DNA of 64,000 bases from Piper betle (lineage: Eukaryota > Streptophyta > Magnoliopsida > Piperales > Piperaceae), in NCBI GenBank assembly GCA_033002965.1, contig JAURVB010012600.1, positions 1 through 64,000 on the forward strand, given 5' to 3'. The translations under genes were made by a program, and so were the position numbers. Below are positions 1 through 12,559 of this stretch, in pieces (the first letter of the stretch is position 1; the number at the start of each line of letters is the position of its first letter). Under the pieces are notes generated by a model. The model saw only the letters and a program-made list of their open reading frames with translations, did not search any database and was not told where the DNA came from.

Positions 1-3000
1 ACTCAGAATCACCATCTTTGTCAGAAGCTTCGGCCTTGTTATCCTTGTCAGCACTTTCAATTTCCTCATCTGAATCTGCCTCCGCCAGCTTGGTCAGCTC
101 TTCTTGAATCATACCCTTGACCTCTGCCTTCCTTGGCATGAGATCCACTTTAAAATGGCTGGCTGCACACAAAGGATGTGTTAAAATTCACCCACTGAGG
201 TCAGACATGCAAATCCATATATAATCGTCTGAGACATTTACCAAGTTGCTTTAGAATGTCAGTGAAAGTTGCCTGAAAAAGTAAGAAATAAGCATTTAAA
301 TAAAATGGAGAAAGTGCAAAAAATCATAATGGAAAATTCTGTTCATAGATCTTACAGTATTAAAGTCGACCTCCTTCAAAATGTCACATATTGCTTGACG
401 CAGCTCCTCCTCATTAGGTTTAGGCTCATCTTTCTTGGTTCTGATTCTTGCTCTTACACCTTTAGCTCCTGTCAGGAACATTGATTGAATTCATGGCAAA
501 CACAGTTCTAGCATAGAAAAGAATGAAATTCAAGACAACTTCCCTGCACTTCTTTGAAAAGAAAATACACTAATAGAGTCCATCAACATATTACAAAGCG
601 CACATTTGTGTTTCGAGTAAAACATTATCTTAAAAACTAAACCTTGTTGCTCTAATACAAGGTAGAAATTGTCTAATGAACAAGGTCAATGAAACTTGGT
701 GAATCTGATTCACAAGCATCTACCTAACAAAATCAAGCAATGCATTAATTAAGCAGAAATACACTTATTACCTTGGTTGTAAGCATTAAAATCTTGTAGT
801 TTAATTTACTTCCATAAATTAAGGTAAAAATAACCGCAGCAAATTTAGACCCTACTTACAAGTAACAAGAAAGGAATGAGAAGTTGTAAATCATCCTTCT
901 AGAGGGCCTACTAGCTGTATACATTACATGCCTCAACCCTCTTGGGTTGAATATACTTCAGTGCATGGAGATTTCATTATTTTCCAAACCTAAACCTTAA
1001 AAGCCCACTCTCACCATCTTGTACCCTGGTTATCATAGAGATGCACTTCGAAGTAACATTGGGAATTCTTAAAGCAATACAACAAAACTAAGAGAACAAC
1101 TCAAAAGACCGCTAGCACTACAACCAAGCTACAGAAAAAAATTGAATCCTTCAAAACTCCCAAGTTCAACATATCTGCAACAAGGCTGAGAGCATTCATT
1201 TTCCTTTTATTTCTTTTGCAATCAAAAGCTAAATATCATACAAGTTGCTAAACCAACGCGACATTTTAAAGGATTAAGAAGTTAAAAAACAATCATTCAA
1301 TATTTAAAGCTAAATTTTTTATCTTACCACTTTTCTCTTTTTGAGAAGATTTAGATGAACTTCTTGGCTTCTTCTTAGGACTAAATTCCTCACCTCTCTC
1401 TTTTTTGGGCAGATTTTGAACTCTTTTCGCTAGAATTTTCCACCTTGGGTTTCTTGGCAGATGCTTTTTTGGATGATGCCTTCTGAGGAGTGCTAGGTTC
1501 TCTCTTAGGAGTGTCAGACTTTCTAATTTTGCCTTTTGCAGAAGATCTAGTTTTTGATCTTGATTTTTTAGTACTAGGCTCTGAAGGTTCTGAATCTTCA
1601 TTTTCATCCGCTTCCAAAGTTCCCTCCTCCTTATCACTTTCAGACTGGTTGGCAAGTTCATCTTCAACACTAGGATTTCCATTTTCATTTGCTTCATTTT
1701 CTTCATCTTCATCAGATTCATCATCAGATGTACTCTTTGTTTTCAACACCTTTTCACTCATCCTTTTCTGCTGCGATAAATAAATAAAGGATATATATAC
1801 ATAGATGATAAGCTTATATTCAACACAAACACGAGCATATAAGGATTTAAAACAACCTTGGAGGAGCTGCTTCCGGATTTCACCTCACTTTTTTCCAATG
1901 TACCTGCATTAAGTTTCCGCTTGCGCTTTCGACTGCTACCTGACTGTAACAAAAAAAGTGTGTCAAGCACTTCTCAGTAAAACAACAGTCATTAACTTCA
2001 TCTTAGCAAGGCTATGGTAAGATATGTAAAGAAGGCATAAATTTGCTCAGTTTACTATAAAGAGGGTAAAACAAGATACAACATAGTAGTAATCTATGCT
2101 TTTCTAATCATAAGAAAAATAATGCAATTTCCATCATACGAAGGAATTCAGCTTGCCTACATACAGAAGCACCCTCACCCCCCACCCCACCCGGTCACTG
2201 TGAAAGTTTGGGCCTTCGTTCCTCTCTTCCTCATCCGTGCTCCCCTTCCAAAATTTTATTTTTTCCTTCTTTAGAAGCCATTCCTATTCACTTCCTTTCT
2301 ATTCTCTTTAATCTAGTTTGCCCTTTTGCATGAAGGACCTCTCTTTACTTGGCTAGCTACTCAAGCCAAGAAATGAAGAAAATTGATCTGAAAATATTAA
2401 CATGATATTAACTACCTCATTACTGCTATGTCTGTGTTAACTAATATGCTACTTTTACGGACCAAATACATGTCAGGTACATGTATTATGTTTGACATTT
2501 CTACATTTTTTGGGCTAACAACATTTTAGGGACCAAACAAATGTCACTTGTATGATAATTATGTTCAACAATTTTCCCCACCCTAGATTAAGGATTTAAT
2601 TGAAATATTCTTGTACAGGCTGTCTTACACAAAGCCAAGATTCAGAAAACAGAAATTGGTCAACCAAGAAAAAGGAAAGAAAAATGCATATTGTATCCTA
2701 TCCTATCTGTTGCACTTCCATAAAACCTAAAAAGGCATTTTTCTCGTGCCCTATATGGTAAGTATATTGCTATTATACAGTATACACAAAGAGAAAGCAG
2801 TCAGTGAAACCTGCTCTTTGTCAGTAAGAGTGACATCTGTTGTAGAATGAGGAGCTGCCATAAAATCCAACAATCGGACCACTATATCTTCCTGAAAGTA
2901 GAAATCACTCTATTTTGAAGTGACACGAGCATAGTAGAGAAGGGAAAAATGGGACTTTGCAACAGTATACACACAACTAACCTTCCTTGTAGCCGCCTTT

Positions 3001-6000
3001 GAAACAGGTACGTCAAGCACATCACAAATATCACATAGCTTATCCTTGACCAATTTGTCAAGTTTCTCTTTTATTTTAGCTCTTTGCTTTTCCTGAAGCA
3101 AAGATTAACCCAAGGTGACAATGGAGTATAGGTATAATCCACCCCAAAAACAAAGATAAAAAAGATTGGTCACTACAAAAAATCCTTGAGCATAAAAGAA
3201 GACTGAAGTAAGAAGGCAAAGCAGAGTATTTCCACAAACGACTTAAGACCAAATAAAAGCAATTTTACATATTAAATATACAAGAACAAAGCAATCTCCA
3301 GAAACTCTTCTGTTTAGAAAATGAAATTCTCAGATTAATCAACTAACAACTTGAAATTTTATTGATTTGTCTAGGTGTAAACAAGGAAAATGCGGCAAAC
3401 AAAATGCAATTGCTACCACAAGATATAATCCACTCAGAAAAAGCAGATACCTAGATTCCAAGAAAGTAAAATTGTTTTTAAAACTATATCCCCTGAATAT
3501 TTACTACAACTGAGCAATAATGAGAAACAACAAAAAGCACCATAAGTGGACAGCTTGCAACACCCATTGCTAATATCATTTCCTCTATGAAATTATATCC
3601 ACTGGACAACAATTTGAAACATTCTAAATGGAGAGATCATATCAACAGCTTCAACTGCTACTAATTTTCAGAGAGCAAAAGCATAGTTAACTTTCCAGTC
3701 CAAGGGAACTATGATAGATAATTTTCACTAGTGCAACAATTCTATCAGAAGCTCTATCTCTACTAACTCTGATTAGACAACACTACTCAAGAAGGTCTTA
3801 CCAATGTCAACAACTTTTTTTAGTGCCGCCAACAACTTCCACCTCTTGTACCCCAATGAAAGATCAATCATGAAATTCAATGGTCACCATTTATCATGAA
3901 ATAGACCCAAACAAAACCTATTGATACATACTAAATCCCAATGAACCATCAGCCATCAATTCAAAGTTGATCTCAATTTTTCATAAAGTAAAGCAAACCA
4001 AATCTTCTTGCTTATAACTAACTGACAATGTGATTCTTGAATCAGTCTCATACACATTTAGTCGATCATTTCCATATTAGCGACACTCCCACTTTCATCA
4101 TTTTTTGGGATATTGTCCACAAAACGATGAACAGTCTCATAAAATGATGAAAAGATTACTATTGGCTACTCTTCGCATGATGGTTGTCATTTTAAGGTGC
4201 GCTTGTATATCCCATATGATCTTTGAGGTATCTTATCACAAAAAGGCGCACAAATTTTGGTGTTTGAGACATTAGCTTATGTTAGCCATTGTTTATGTTG
4301 GCCTTCTGTATCTTATTATGTGAAGAGTCACAACATTTGTCAAACGAGGTAAAGAAACTACTATTAATGCTGGTAAATACAATTATTTGCCTGGGTGTAT
4401 CTATATAAAGACTGATATCTATAATGTAAGGAGAACGCAAAAAGTTGCACCCTGAAAAAGTTTGCTCATTGCCCGGTGCATTATCCTGGAAAAATTTGGC
4501 CCAATGCATCTTTGTACAGCTACCTTGAGGTTAGATTATACATGACACATTTCTCATCTTCAATTCTATTATGGAAAAGTCAAATCAGAGAACACAAGGT
4601 CAAGTTCATTTTCCATAAAAGGGATTGATGCAGATCATCAAGTTGATCAAGCATCTAGATATATCAACAACAAACAAATAAACAACGATTATCATGGCAA
4701 GATTGTCCTAAATTTGAATTTGTCAATTCAAAAGCATTAAAAAAACCATACAGGTCTCTTCTCTTCTGTGATCTTTGTTAATGTAAATATTAAGTGGTTC
4801 CTTTACCAAAGGGTTTGAGCATTTAGAATAAGTAGTTAGACCATCTTAGATTTATATGATACCGGATCAAAGAGCAGCGGTACAAATCATGTTGGTTGTG
4901 TATACCTAGAAAAATATTAATTTGCCTCCATGTTGTGCCTAATGGATTATTTGTTCTACGTTTGTCCACATATTAACCAATTAAAATTTGTTTGCTTGTA
5001 AGGGTGAGTTAAGTAAATATTAAGTGGTTCATTTTCCTAGCAGCTTAAGGTTTTGGGATAAATGGTTAAACATCTAAATTTATATATGAGCAAATGGGTC
5101 TATGAGCTCATTCTAACATGCCTGATCACTTTGGGAGGCCTGGGAACCTCATATACACAAGATAGCACCAACCATATATAGATGTGGGACAGTTTAAATA
5201 CAACAGCATGTACAAGCCATATCGAAGTTTACACCCTACATCCGCGTCATATGGACTTCCCATTTGGGCATTTACAGACAATTATGTCGGTACCACAATA
5301 GACCATGGGCATTTCTAAAAACATAGCACACATAGGGAGGCCCAAGGGTTGGTTGACTCTAATACCAAATGAAAATGGGTTTGTGGGCATCAATCCAAAA
5401 TGGCTAACCACTTTGAAACGCCTAGGAACGACAATTATACAAGACACCACTCATCCATACAAAGATGTGGTACAGTTCTAAAATTCATTGCAATAATCAC
5501 AGCTACAATCCTGCACAAATATAAACAAATGCTAGCTTAGCTTGAACCTGTTGATGAATTATAGCACTTTGGTCTCATCCAGCAGTTGTGATTGCACAAG
5601 TCATGTTTTTGTTGTTTTAGTTGATTGACGGGGATGGTTTGTTGGTTTAACTATTATGCTGTCGTTGGAGTCATAGTTATCTTTATTTATTGAGTTTTTT
5701 ACAAACAGATCTTGTAAGTGTCACCATTAGTTTGCCTTCAATTTTGAAGAGTCTAAGAGTCCATTAAATGGAGTTGTCTTTATCGTATAAAACAAGGCCA
5801 CAAGCCAATCTCAGATGACTGACAGTTATAGAGCCTTCAACCTCCTTGTTCTTCAGTACTTATTAATTTTGTTCTCTTGCTTTAAATTTGAACCTTTTTT
5901 CTAAATTAACCTGGATAGCACTATCGTGCTGGTTGTACACCTCCCATTTTTTACCTTTTTAAGAGCGCCTCTATTCAGTAACTGTCGACCTACCTGTGTG

Positions 6001-9000
6001 ACAGAAGTTGCCGATTTTGACAACCCAAGGCACACTACATTATAATCTTGCCCAAAGACCTAAAAAAGGGCAGGAACAAGATTCCTACATTCCTACTAGA
6101 AGATAAATGTGAGTTTTATTGGCCAGATGCATAAAAATTAAAACCATAAACAAACTCATGACATGTTAGTAGATAACCTATGGGACAAACCATTCAGCTT
6201 CTTATTGTCTGTTAGCAGACATAGCAAATTCATCGCCCACTACTAGGTCAACAACTCACAACCACATCCTGCTGCTCAAACAACTAATGCATCAAAATTC
6301 TCCAATGATCAATTTGTGGTTGCCACATTCGTTCAGAATGTCTCATGCAAGTTTGCGCCTTGCAAACCCTCTAGCCTCTTTCAGTCAATTGCTAATCTAC
6401 TCCTTCAGCTCTTTTGTTCTTGGTCGTTTATTTAAAAAATCAAGAGAAACAACAGAGATCTCATCAGATCATGGCCAGTTCTCAGAAATATCAGTTCACA
6501 AACAGATCATGCAACTAGAAGGGTTCCAGTTTTACCGCTCACTTAAAACCAATACCTTCCAAGATGAGGACAAATCTTGAATCATGCCAAATTACTACAG
6601 AACAATTACTAATTTACTACTACATTTATCCTTAATTTAAATTCCTATAATGTACAGAAAGCTCTATGATTTGCTATTACACCAGCAATTTCATTGTGGA
6701 TACAAAATGATAAAATGATGAAAAATGTCTGCATTTGCCAATTAAGAAAATAAATTTGAATACCGACCAAAATATTTTCAAATGCAGGTATTTATTTGAA
6801 AGAAGGATAATAAACAGAATTTGATGGCTGCATATATAGCCCAAATTACGGACCTGTACACTTCAGAACTAAGAGGATTTATAAAATAAGGACATATATA
6901 CCTGAACATAATTCAGGTGATCAAATACTAATTGGTGAGAGTTATTATTGTGTTTTATCCACTTCTTAGGAGATCTGTCAGAATTGAATTCCAGATTTAA
7001 GTTGTTCATTTGTTAGAAATAGTCTGGTTGCTATGCATTTAAATTTTAAAATTATTGTACTGCTAGACAAACAGAGTCCTTATTGTAATAGTGGAATTAT
7101 AAATATACATTTTTACAAATAGCAACAGATAAAAACAATGATTTAAAGAAAGTGAACATTTTGTTGTAATTTACAGTTAATACCTATTTTTACAAATTTA
7201 AGATTTCAAAAGTAAACCCTACTTACCCAGTTCCAAACAGATAACAAGTAAAATGGATATCCACATAGAACAAATCAAGAAAAAAATTAGATGTTAAAAA
7301 AATTAGACTAGTTTTATAGTTGTCCATATCATCTAGCACCACTCTAATTTTGCACGACTGACCCCATAGAATTTACTAAAATAAAACGTAAACTAAAATC
7401 AAGGATCACCAATTTCTACTTCCCTAAATCAAAGATGTAACATCAGCAGTCTACTTGGCACGGTATGTAGAAAACACAATCAACAAAAAAAACAATATAC
7501 ACTTAGACAACATTGAAGCAAGATTCCCAAGAACAAAATGGACACCGGAATAAATCACCAGTTATACATTATCAAGAGACACATTGCATTCAATCAAGAA
7601 GAAGAAGAAATAAGCTTATTTTTCTTAATTAATCCATACCTCGTTCTCATGCCAAACAAAACCTGAAAACTGATATACATTGGCCCTGCATTGAGCTACC
7701 TGAAACATTCAATGCCTCCAATAATTTATTCAGCCAAGATGCCAAAATATTTGGCTAAGATTCAAATATCATATGAATCATGTATATCTGTATAAATCAT
7801 GTTTCTTTGTTTAAAGTTTTTATAAAAAAACAAAAAATAAACAAAAAAAACAAAAAAATGCCATGTTATTTTACCTTTGCTCTCCTTCCATAGAGGATCA
7901 TGTGTAATGCTTTCACAGTTTCTGCATTCTTCTTTTTGGATAGCTTGTCTGAGACTGAAAAATATATAGAAAAGTTCATATAAGAAGTTTGAAACTAGAT
8001 AAGCGAGATGACATTTTCATATGACCAAAAAATAATTGCAAGGAAATAAAGACCTTTAAGACAACTCTTGAATTTAGAAGGAGAGACATACAAACCAGGT
8101 TAATTTGCAAGATTAATAAGCTTCTGCAAAATCTTATAAGCAAAAATGCTGCTAAAATTTACAAATGTAAAAAGGCTAACTGTAACTCTATAACAACTGA
8201 ATTTGAGAATAGAGCAAACGAACTTGAAATCTATTCATGCTACTTTGCCCTTTCAAAAAACCAGTACAGGAAAAAGTTCGCCTATAATTAATATAAGGGT
8301 AGAAGGCTTCTGAAAAACTATAGATTGGGGCTTTAAATGAACATCAAAATGATGTTGTGAATACAATTCTATAATTTCAGAGTATAATTGGTAAATTTTC
8401 AAACCATACACAGTCAGAAATGCCATCATTATATCTCATAATCCTATTCTGCAGAAGGTAAAAAGTCAACTAATTGATTTGTCATCAACCTTCAAGGTCA
8501 TCCTCAGCCCATATAACCAAATAACAGAAATACTTGCCTATGACGAGGTGTTCAACCCCCATAACTTTAAACTGCACAAATGAGAAAACCAAGGGAGAAC
8601 TAACCATTGGGTATATCTTTAAGAGCTGCACCTTGACCCTGCATGGATAACAATTTTGGATATGGTTAAAAACATAAGATCATACATCAAAAGATAGCAA
8701 ACATAAGTGGTAAAAAGGTTAAAGTTAACACAACTGACTTTTCCAATGACAAATCCTTTATTGCGCTGTCTTTCAGTGGATGCTACCAGCCTCTCTACAG
8801 ATTTCCTCTCACGTACAGGGCGATCGATTGTTGGTGGCGCAGGAGTACTTGGCTCCTTGGACTTCTTCTTCCCTTCACTTCTCTTTCTTTTTCTCACTTC
8901 TTTCCCCTCATTTAACTCAGCTGTATCCTCTTCTTTTCCAGCATCCTTATTCTTTGCAGGTCGACCCCTACCTCGTTTCTTTGGCATTATTTCATCCTTC

Positions 9001-9605
9001 ACGTTATCATCCATCTCCTCATCCTTCACCTCGTCAGCTATCTCCTCATCCTTCACCTCGTCAGCCATCTCCTCATCCTTCGCATCATCAGCCATTTCCT
9101 CATCCTTCACCTTATCAGCCGTCTCCTGATCCTCAACCTGGTCAACCATCTCCTCATCCTTTCCAGTGTCCTTGTTAACTGGTTCTTTTGTATCTTCTAC
9201 CTCACTTTTAGTCTTGCTTTCAATTTTACTCACTTTATCATTCTCAATCTTTGTTTCACACTCTTCAGTTTTTTCAGTCTTCTTTTCTTTCTCGTCTTCT
9301 TTCTCGGCCTCCTGACCCTTCTCCTTAGCAGCCGCCTCTGATACTTCTCTATCATCCTTTCCTATACCAACACCTTGTTCATTCGGTAAGGTTTCATCTT
9401 CCTTTGACTTCCCTTCTTGATCACCGGCCTCATCATACTTGTCATTTTCGCTAGGTTTTCCCACATCATTTTCCCCCTCTTTAGATTCCCCTGTCCCTTT
9501 CTCTGGCAACTTATCTACAGTGCCATCATTATCATGATCTAGGTGTTCAGTTCCATTAGATGGAACAGTAGCACCTTCTTCGGTGGCACTATCTTTCTTC
9601 CCCAT
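1..9605 (-). CDS. DEK: DEK-domain chromatin-associated protein (partial at 3' end, one apparent frameshift)
   Basis: Nuclear chromatin architectural protein of the plant DEK family, expected to bind DNA and histones. Coding exons, in minus-strand order: 9605-8739, 8638-8605, 7954-7875, 7699-7640, 3092-2982, 2891-2811, 1943-1857, 1770-1328, 468-356, 272-242, 162-1. All junctions are GT/AG. Exon 1 encodes a long Asp/Glu/Lys-rich tail, an AT-hook (KKRGRGRPAKN) and RPVRERKSVERLV. The next exons encode the conserved DEK core, including SGFVWHENE and KLDKLVKDKLCDICDVLDVPV. A Ser/Lys/Glu-rich linker follows, then the C-terminal DEK_C domain (EEELRQAICDILKEVDF, VDLMPRKAEVKG). Phases agree at every junction except across the exon 1770-1328. 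Its length of 443 nt leaves one base too many: the acidic frame hits a TGA just after an A6 run (plus 1401-1406), while the next frame reads on into SPKKKPRSSSKSS and splices correctly into DEK_C. The stop codon lies beyond the left edge. Family assignment is secure; whether the gene is intact is not. Confidence 0.9.
4782..5090. mobile_element. TRIM-like remnant (short direct repeats)
   Basis: About 75-bp direct repeats at 4782-4857 and 5012-5090 share TAAATATTAAGTGGTTC and the ending TTTATAT. They enclose about 150 bp. A tract resembling a primer-binding site (GATACCGGATCAAAGAG) follows the first repeat and a purine-rich tract (AAGGGTGAG) precedes the second. The small size and layout fit a terminal-repeat retrotransposon in miniature. 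No coding potential. Confidence 0.45.
5091..5490 (-). mobile_element. Second TRIM-like remnant, minus orientation
   Basis: Diverged direct repeats at about 5091-5205 and 5371-5490 share the order: AAATGGGT, ATCACTTTG or ACCACTTTG, a CCTGGGAAC-like block, a CACAAGA-like block, and AGATGTGGGACAGTT or AGATGTGGTACAGTT. Just left of the right-hand repeat, the minus strand reads TTGGTATTAGAGTC, close to the tRNA-iMet primer site TGGTATCAGAGC. That makes the right repeat the 5' LTR of a minus-strand element. It abuts the previous remnant. Confidence 0.45.
8995..9170 (-). repeat. In-frame minisatellite coding KDEEMADEV-like repeats
   Basis: Within DEK exon 1 a unit of about 30 bp is repeated five to six times with small changes. 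It encodes decapeptides such as KDEEMADDA, KDEEMADEV, KDEEIADEV and KDEEMDDNV. Since the unit is a multiple of three, copy number can change without breaking the frame. It lies just before the AT-hook and extends the acidic tail. Confidence 0.85.
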
Positions 9606-10450
9606 TATTCAAGCTACTGTTCCCCCAAATAATTTAGGAGATAATAAATTTGGAATGATATGCAAAACTCTAGAAAGTTACAACGGACATAAAAATTCTC
9701 CTTCCATCTGCATTAAAAAGAACAGAGAGTTCAAAGTTACAACCCATTAACGCCACGACCAAAAATAATAAATTTTTAAAAAGCTTCAAGATCAACGACA
9801 ACAAAAGAAATTTCAACTGGACGGACTGCAAACCAATAATTTTCGACTCAACCATCTTTAACAGTCCAAAACGAAAAAGTGCAACCAAATTGCACAACAA
9901 AATTATACATCGAATTTTACTTAGACCAAACATTTCATCATACAACCAACCCCCCTGAGTTCAATAGTTTAGGGTATATGGTTCACGTAAACCCACCTAT
10001 ACAAAGGAACATACTCAACAAACAAATTTAACCACATCCAAAACACCCACAACAGCTCCAATGAACTACAGCAATCCACACACTTACATCACCGAACACA
10101 AACCATTCCAACACTCACAAGATCACAACAGCCACACCCAGCACAAATTAATCGCCGCCAAACAAGCAATCGCCCACCACGACCCCCAAAACCTCAAATC
10201 TCTCTCACTCACAAACCTACAAAGCAAGCAAGCAGTAGTACTAAAGACCTCTTAACACAAAACACTTCGAAGCCGAAAAGCTCCACAGAGAAACGAAAAC
10301 AAAGAAGCGGAACAAGAATTCGGGAGCTCACCTTCCAATCGACGCCCCAAAGTTCAGACGTTGGAGGTGGAGACGGAGGGAAGGGAGCGGTGGGGGCGAA
10401 TTTGGTTTCCCTCCCACGCCATGGCTCTATAGACTTTTGGGAGGGGGAGA
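9606..10450 (-). promoter_or_regulatory. DEK gene 5' leader exon and leader intron
   Basis: The ATG at 9605 is preceded closely by an acceptor (AG at about 9618-9614). A donor AAG|GTGAGC sits at 10332/10331, so a leader intron of about 0.71 kb separates a non-coding first exon (about 10332-10450) from the start codon. The leader exon is GC-rich compared with its flanks. Long leader introns of this kind often raise expression in plants (known of plant genes generally; inferred here). The exact transcription start cannot be read from the sequence. Confidence 0.6.
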
Positions 10451-10640
10451 GAGCGGACTCCAAATTTCGATTTAACCGAATTGGAGACCGCCCGCGTGGT
10501 CTCGGCTCGAGCCCGCCGATCTTCTCGCGAGGATCGTGCGGTCGATATTGGTTTCTGGGTGGGGATGGTGACGCGAGATCGTTACACGTGTCGTAGATTT
10601 TGAGACCGAGGATGGTTCGCGTTGATGCGTACCCCCACAT
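10451..10640 (-). promoter_or_regulatory. Putative DEK promoter with G-box
   Basis: A GC-rich block upstream of the leader exon ends sharply in AT-rich spacer at about 10650. It holds a palindromic G-box CACGTG at 10585-10590 (ACACGTGTC context, also an ABRE-like core). I see no clear TATA box, which fits a broadly expressed chromatin gene. The role is inferred from position. Confidence 0.4.
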
Positions 10641-10649
10641 GGAATGGCT

Positions 10650-12189
10650 AGAAGCTACATCGAGCTTCCGGTTCGCCCGATTTTTTTCGGTTCAAATTCA
10701 ACTCGAATTAAGTGATGATGGGCTTGCATCGCAATAATTTATGTTAAATATAATGACTTTATAATTTTATATATTTGTATAAAATTATTTATATAAAATC
10801 TAAAAAATAATAAATGTAAACTATATTATAATGATGGTTTTACATAACTGTATAAAGATTCTGTTTCTAAAAAAACCATTTCATGTATAATTATATCGAA
10901 ATTAACCAATTTCAATTTTTATAATGAATTTTATCTAAAGTATGCAAAAGAAAAATATATAAAAAATGTTCGAACTTTTTATATTCGAGTTGAATCTAAT
11001 GTAGATTTGAATCTATCTAAGCTTGGGAAGAACTTAATATAACGACTCGAATTTTAATATAATTGACCCCCACCCCCTCGTATTTCCCGCCATTCCCAAG
11101 TTATGGTAAAAGAGGGTTGCGAGTAAAGGTTCTTAGGGTTGAGTTTGGCTAACTTAGATCGCTCAAATAGACTCGACCATTGAATAAAGAGATCATTCAA
11201 ATCTATAAAACCCTTTTAGACTATGATGCTCATTTTTTTTAGCTTTTATCTTTTTCAGTTTTTTTTTATATTGTGGTTGTTTTAGCCCATAATAGTTTTA
11301 CGACATGATTAATATTTGCTTAATTTATTATATTATTATGAATAATTGCAATTCCAAAAACTTTATGATATAATTTTACCCAAAATTAGGAATTCTAAAA
11401 AAATAGTAAATTCTAATTTCTAACTATCTCGTCATAATCATATTACTTAAATTAAAAAATTTCACTTAATAATATATAATTAATTTAGGATTTATATTCA
11501 TTTAATTATTAAAATTGTAGTAAAATTAAAATTCTTTACTTATTAATACCTAGATTATTATTTATTTTCTATATAAAATTGGAATTATTTTAGTATCTAT
11601 ATACAACCACTATAGTATAAAAACGAATATTTTTTTACTAAAACTAACTGGATATTTATTATTTTTATTTTAAAATAATAGAATAAAAATTAATTACACC
11701 CCTCCTTTTGTACAAAGTATCATTTACATCACTGCTTTTTTAAAATGATCACTTGCACTCCTAGATTCTAACAATGTTACTAAATTGTTAAATATTGATG
11801 ATGTAAACAAAATTGGGCTAGATTTTAACATGATGATGATGTGGTAAACTCAAATGCGTTATCAAGCACGTATATTTTAATATCATTTTGCTAACATATT
11901 AATGCATTAATCTAATTAAAATATGTAGACCCTACCATGTTCAATAACATTCACGTCGAATTACATTCATACAAATCATGATAAAAAATGTCCAACAACT
12001 TTTGCGTTTGACATTATAAAGTACAAAATAAAAAATACAACTCTCAACATGTTTATCACAAGCATCAAACATAAAGAGTTCACATATTCAATTATCAATT
12101 GTTCAACGCTTTGCAAGCAATTTCATCTTGACACCATGAAGCACGATCTTTAAGTTTGCATAACCTACATCATTGAGATAGGTTTCATC
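10650..12189. other. AT-rich intergenic spacer
   Basis: No gene seen. At 10650-11060 there are weak matches to the CGAG/ACTCGAATT-type dispersed repeat also present at 27.6, 59.1, 62.1 and 62.7 kb. The remainder is AT-rich with no coding signal. Confidence 0.6.
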
Positions 12190-12480
12190 TAAAGAAAATA
12201 ATCGCCATGGGACATCAAAACATATTACCAATAAATATTGACAATAAAAACATGATATTTACAACAATGTTCACAACCATAAAATATGCAAATATCTACA
12301 TCATTAAAATTATAATCAAAATATTTATATTTATGATGCAGCTACACTTAAATTTTTCAGATTTGATCTATAGGTATATTTTAAGCATTTATTAAAAACA
12401 CACATAAAAAATTAAAATATAATACCAAATCAATCATCAACTACAAAAAATGTAAAATATACAATAAAATATAATAGAAG
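12190..12480. repeat. Dispersed repeat, copy A
   Basis: Shares blocks in the same order with 58615-58830: CATCAAAACATATTA, a TTCAGATTT(G/T)ATCTAT block, AAGCATTTATTAAAAA, then AATACCAAATCAATCATC. The two copies are about 46 kb apart and clearly related but diverged. Class unknown; no coding potential is conserved. Confidence 0.55.
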
Positions 12481-12559
12481 AAAAGTCATTATCCAAGCAG
12501 AAGTTGGAGAAGAATAGTGGAAAAGAGTTAGAGGGGATATAATGAGGGAGTGGAGGGAG

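Larger units (their letters stand above)
3093..7639 (-). other. 4.5-kb DEK intron, AT-rich, hosting TRIM-like repeats
   Basis: This intron is far longer than the others in the gene. It is flanked by donor GAG|GTATGG and acceptor TTCAG|GAAAAG. It contains no convincing coding exon. Two pairs of direct repeats at 4782-5490 look like short LTR-retrotransposon remnants and partly explain the expansion. The rest is AT-rich sequence in which I see nothing further. Confidence 0.7.

Noticed and set aside
8707..9178. Plus-strand frames rich in Ser/Pro over 8.7-9.2 kb
   Set aside because: Antisense shadow of the acidic DEK exon and its minisatellite.
10209..10640. 143-codon minus-strand frame upstream of DEK
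   Set aside because: Covers the GC-rich promoter and non-coding leader exon, contains the leader donor site, and shows no domain.
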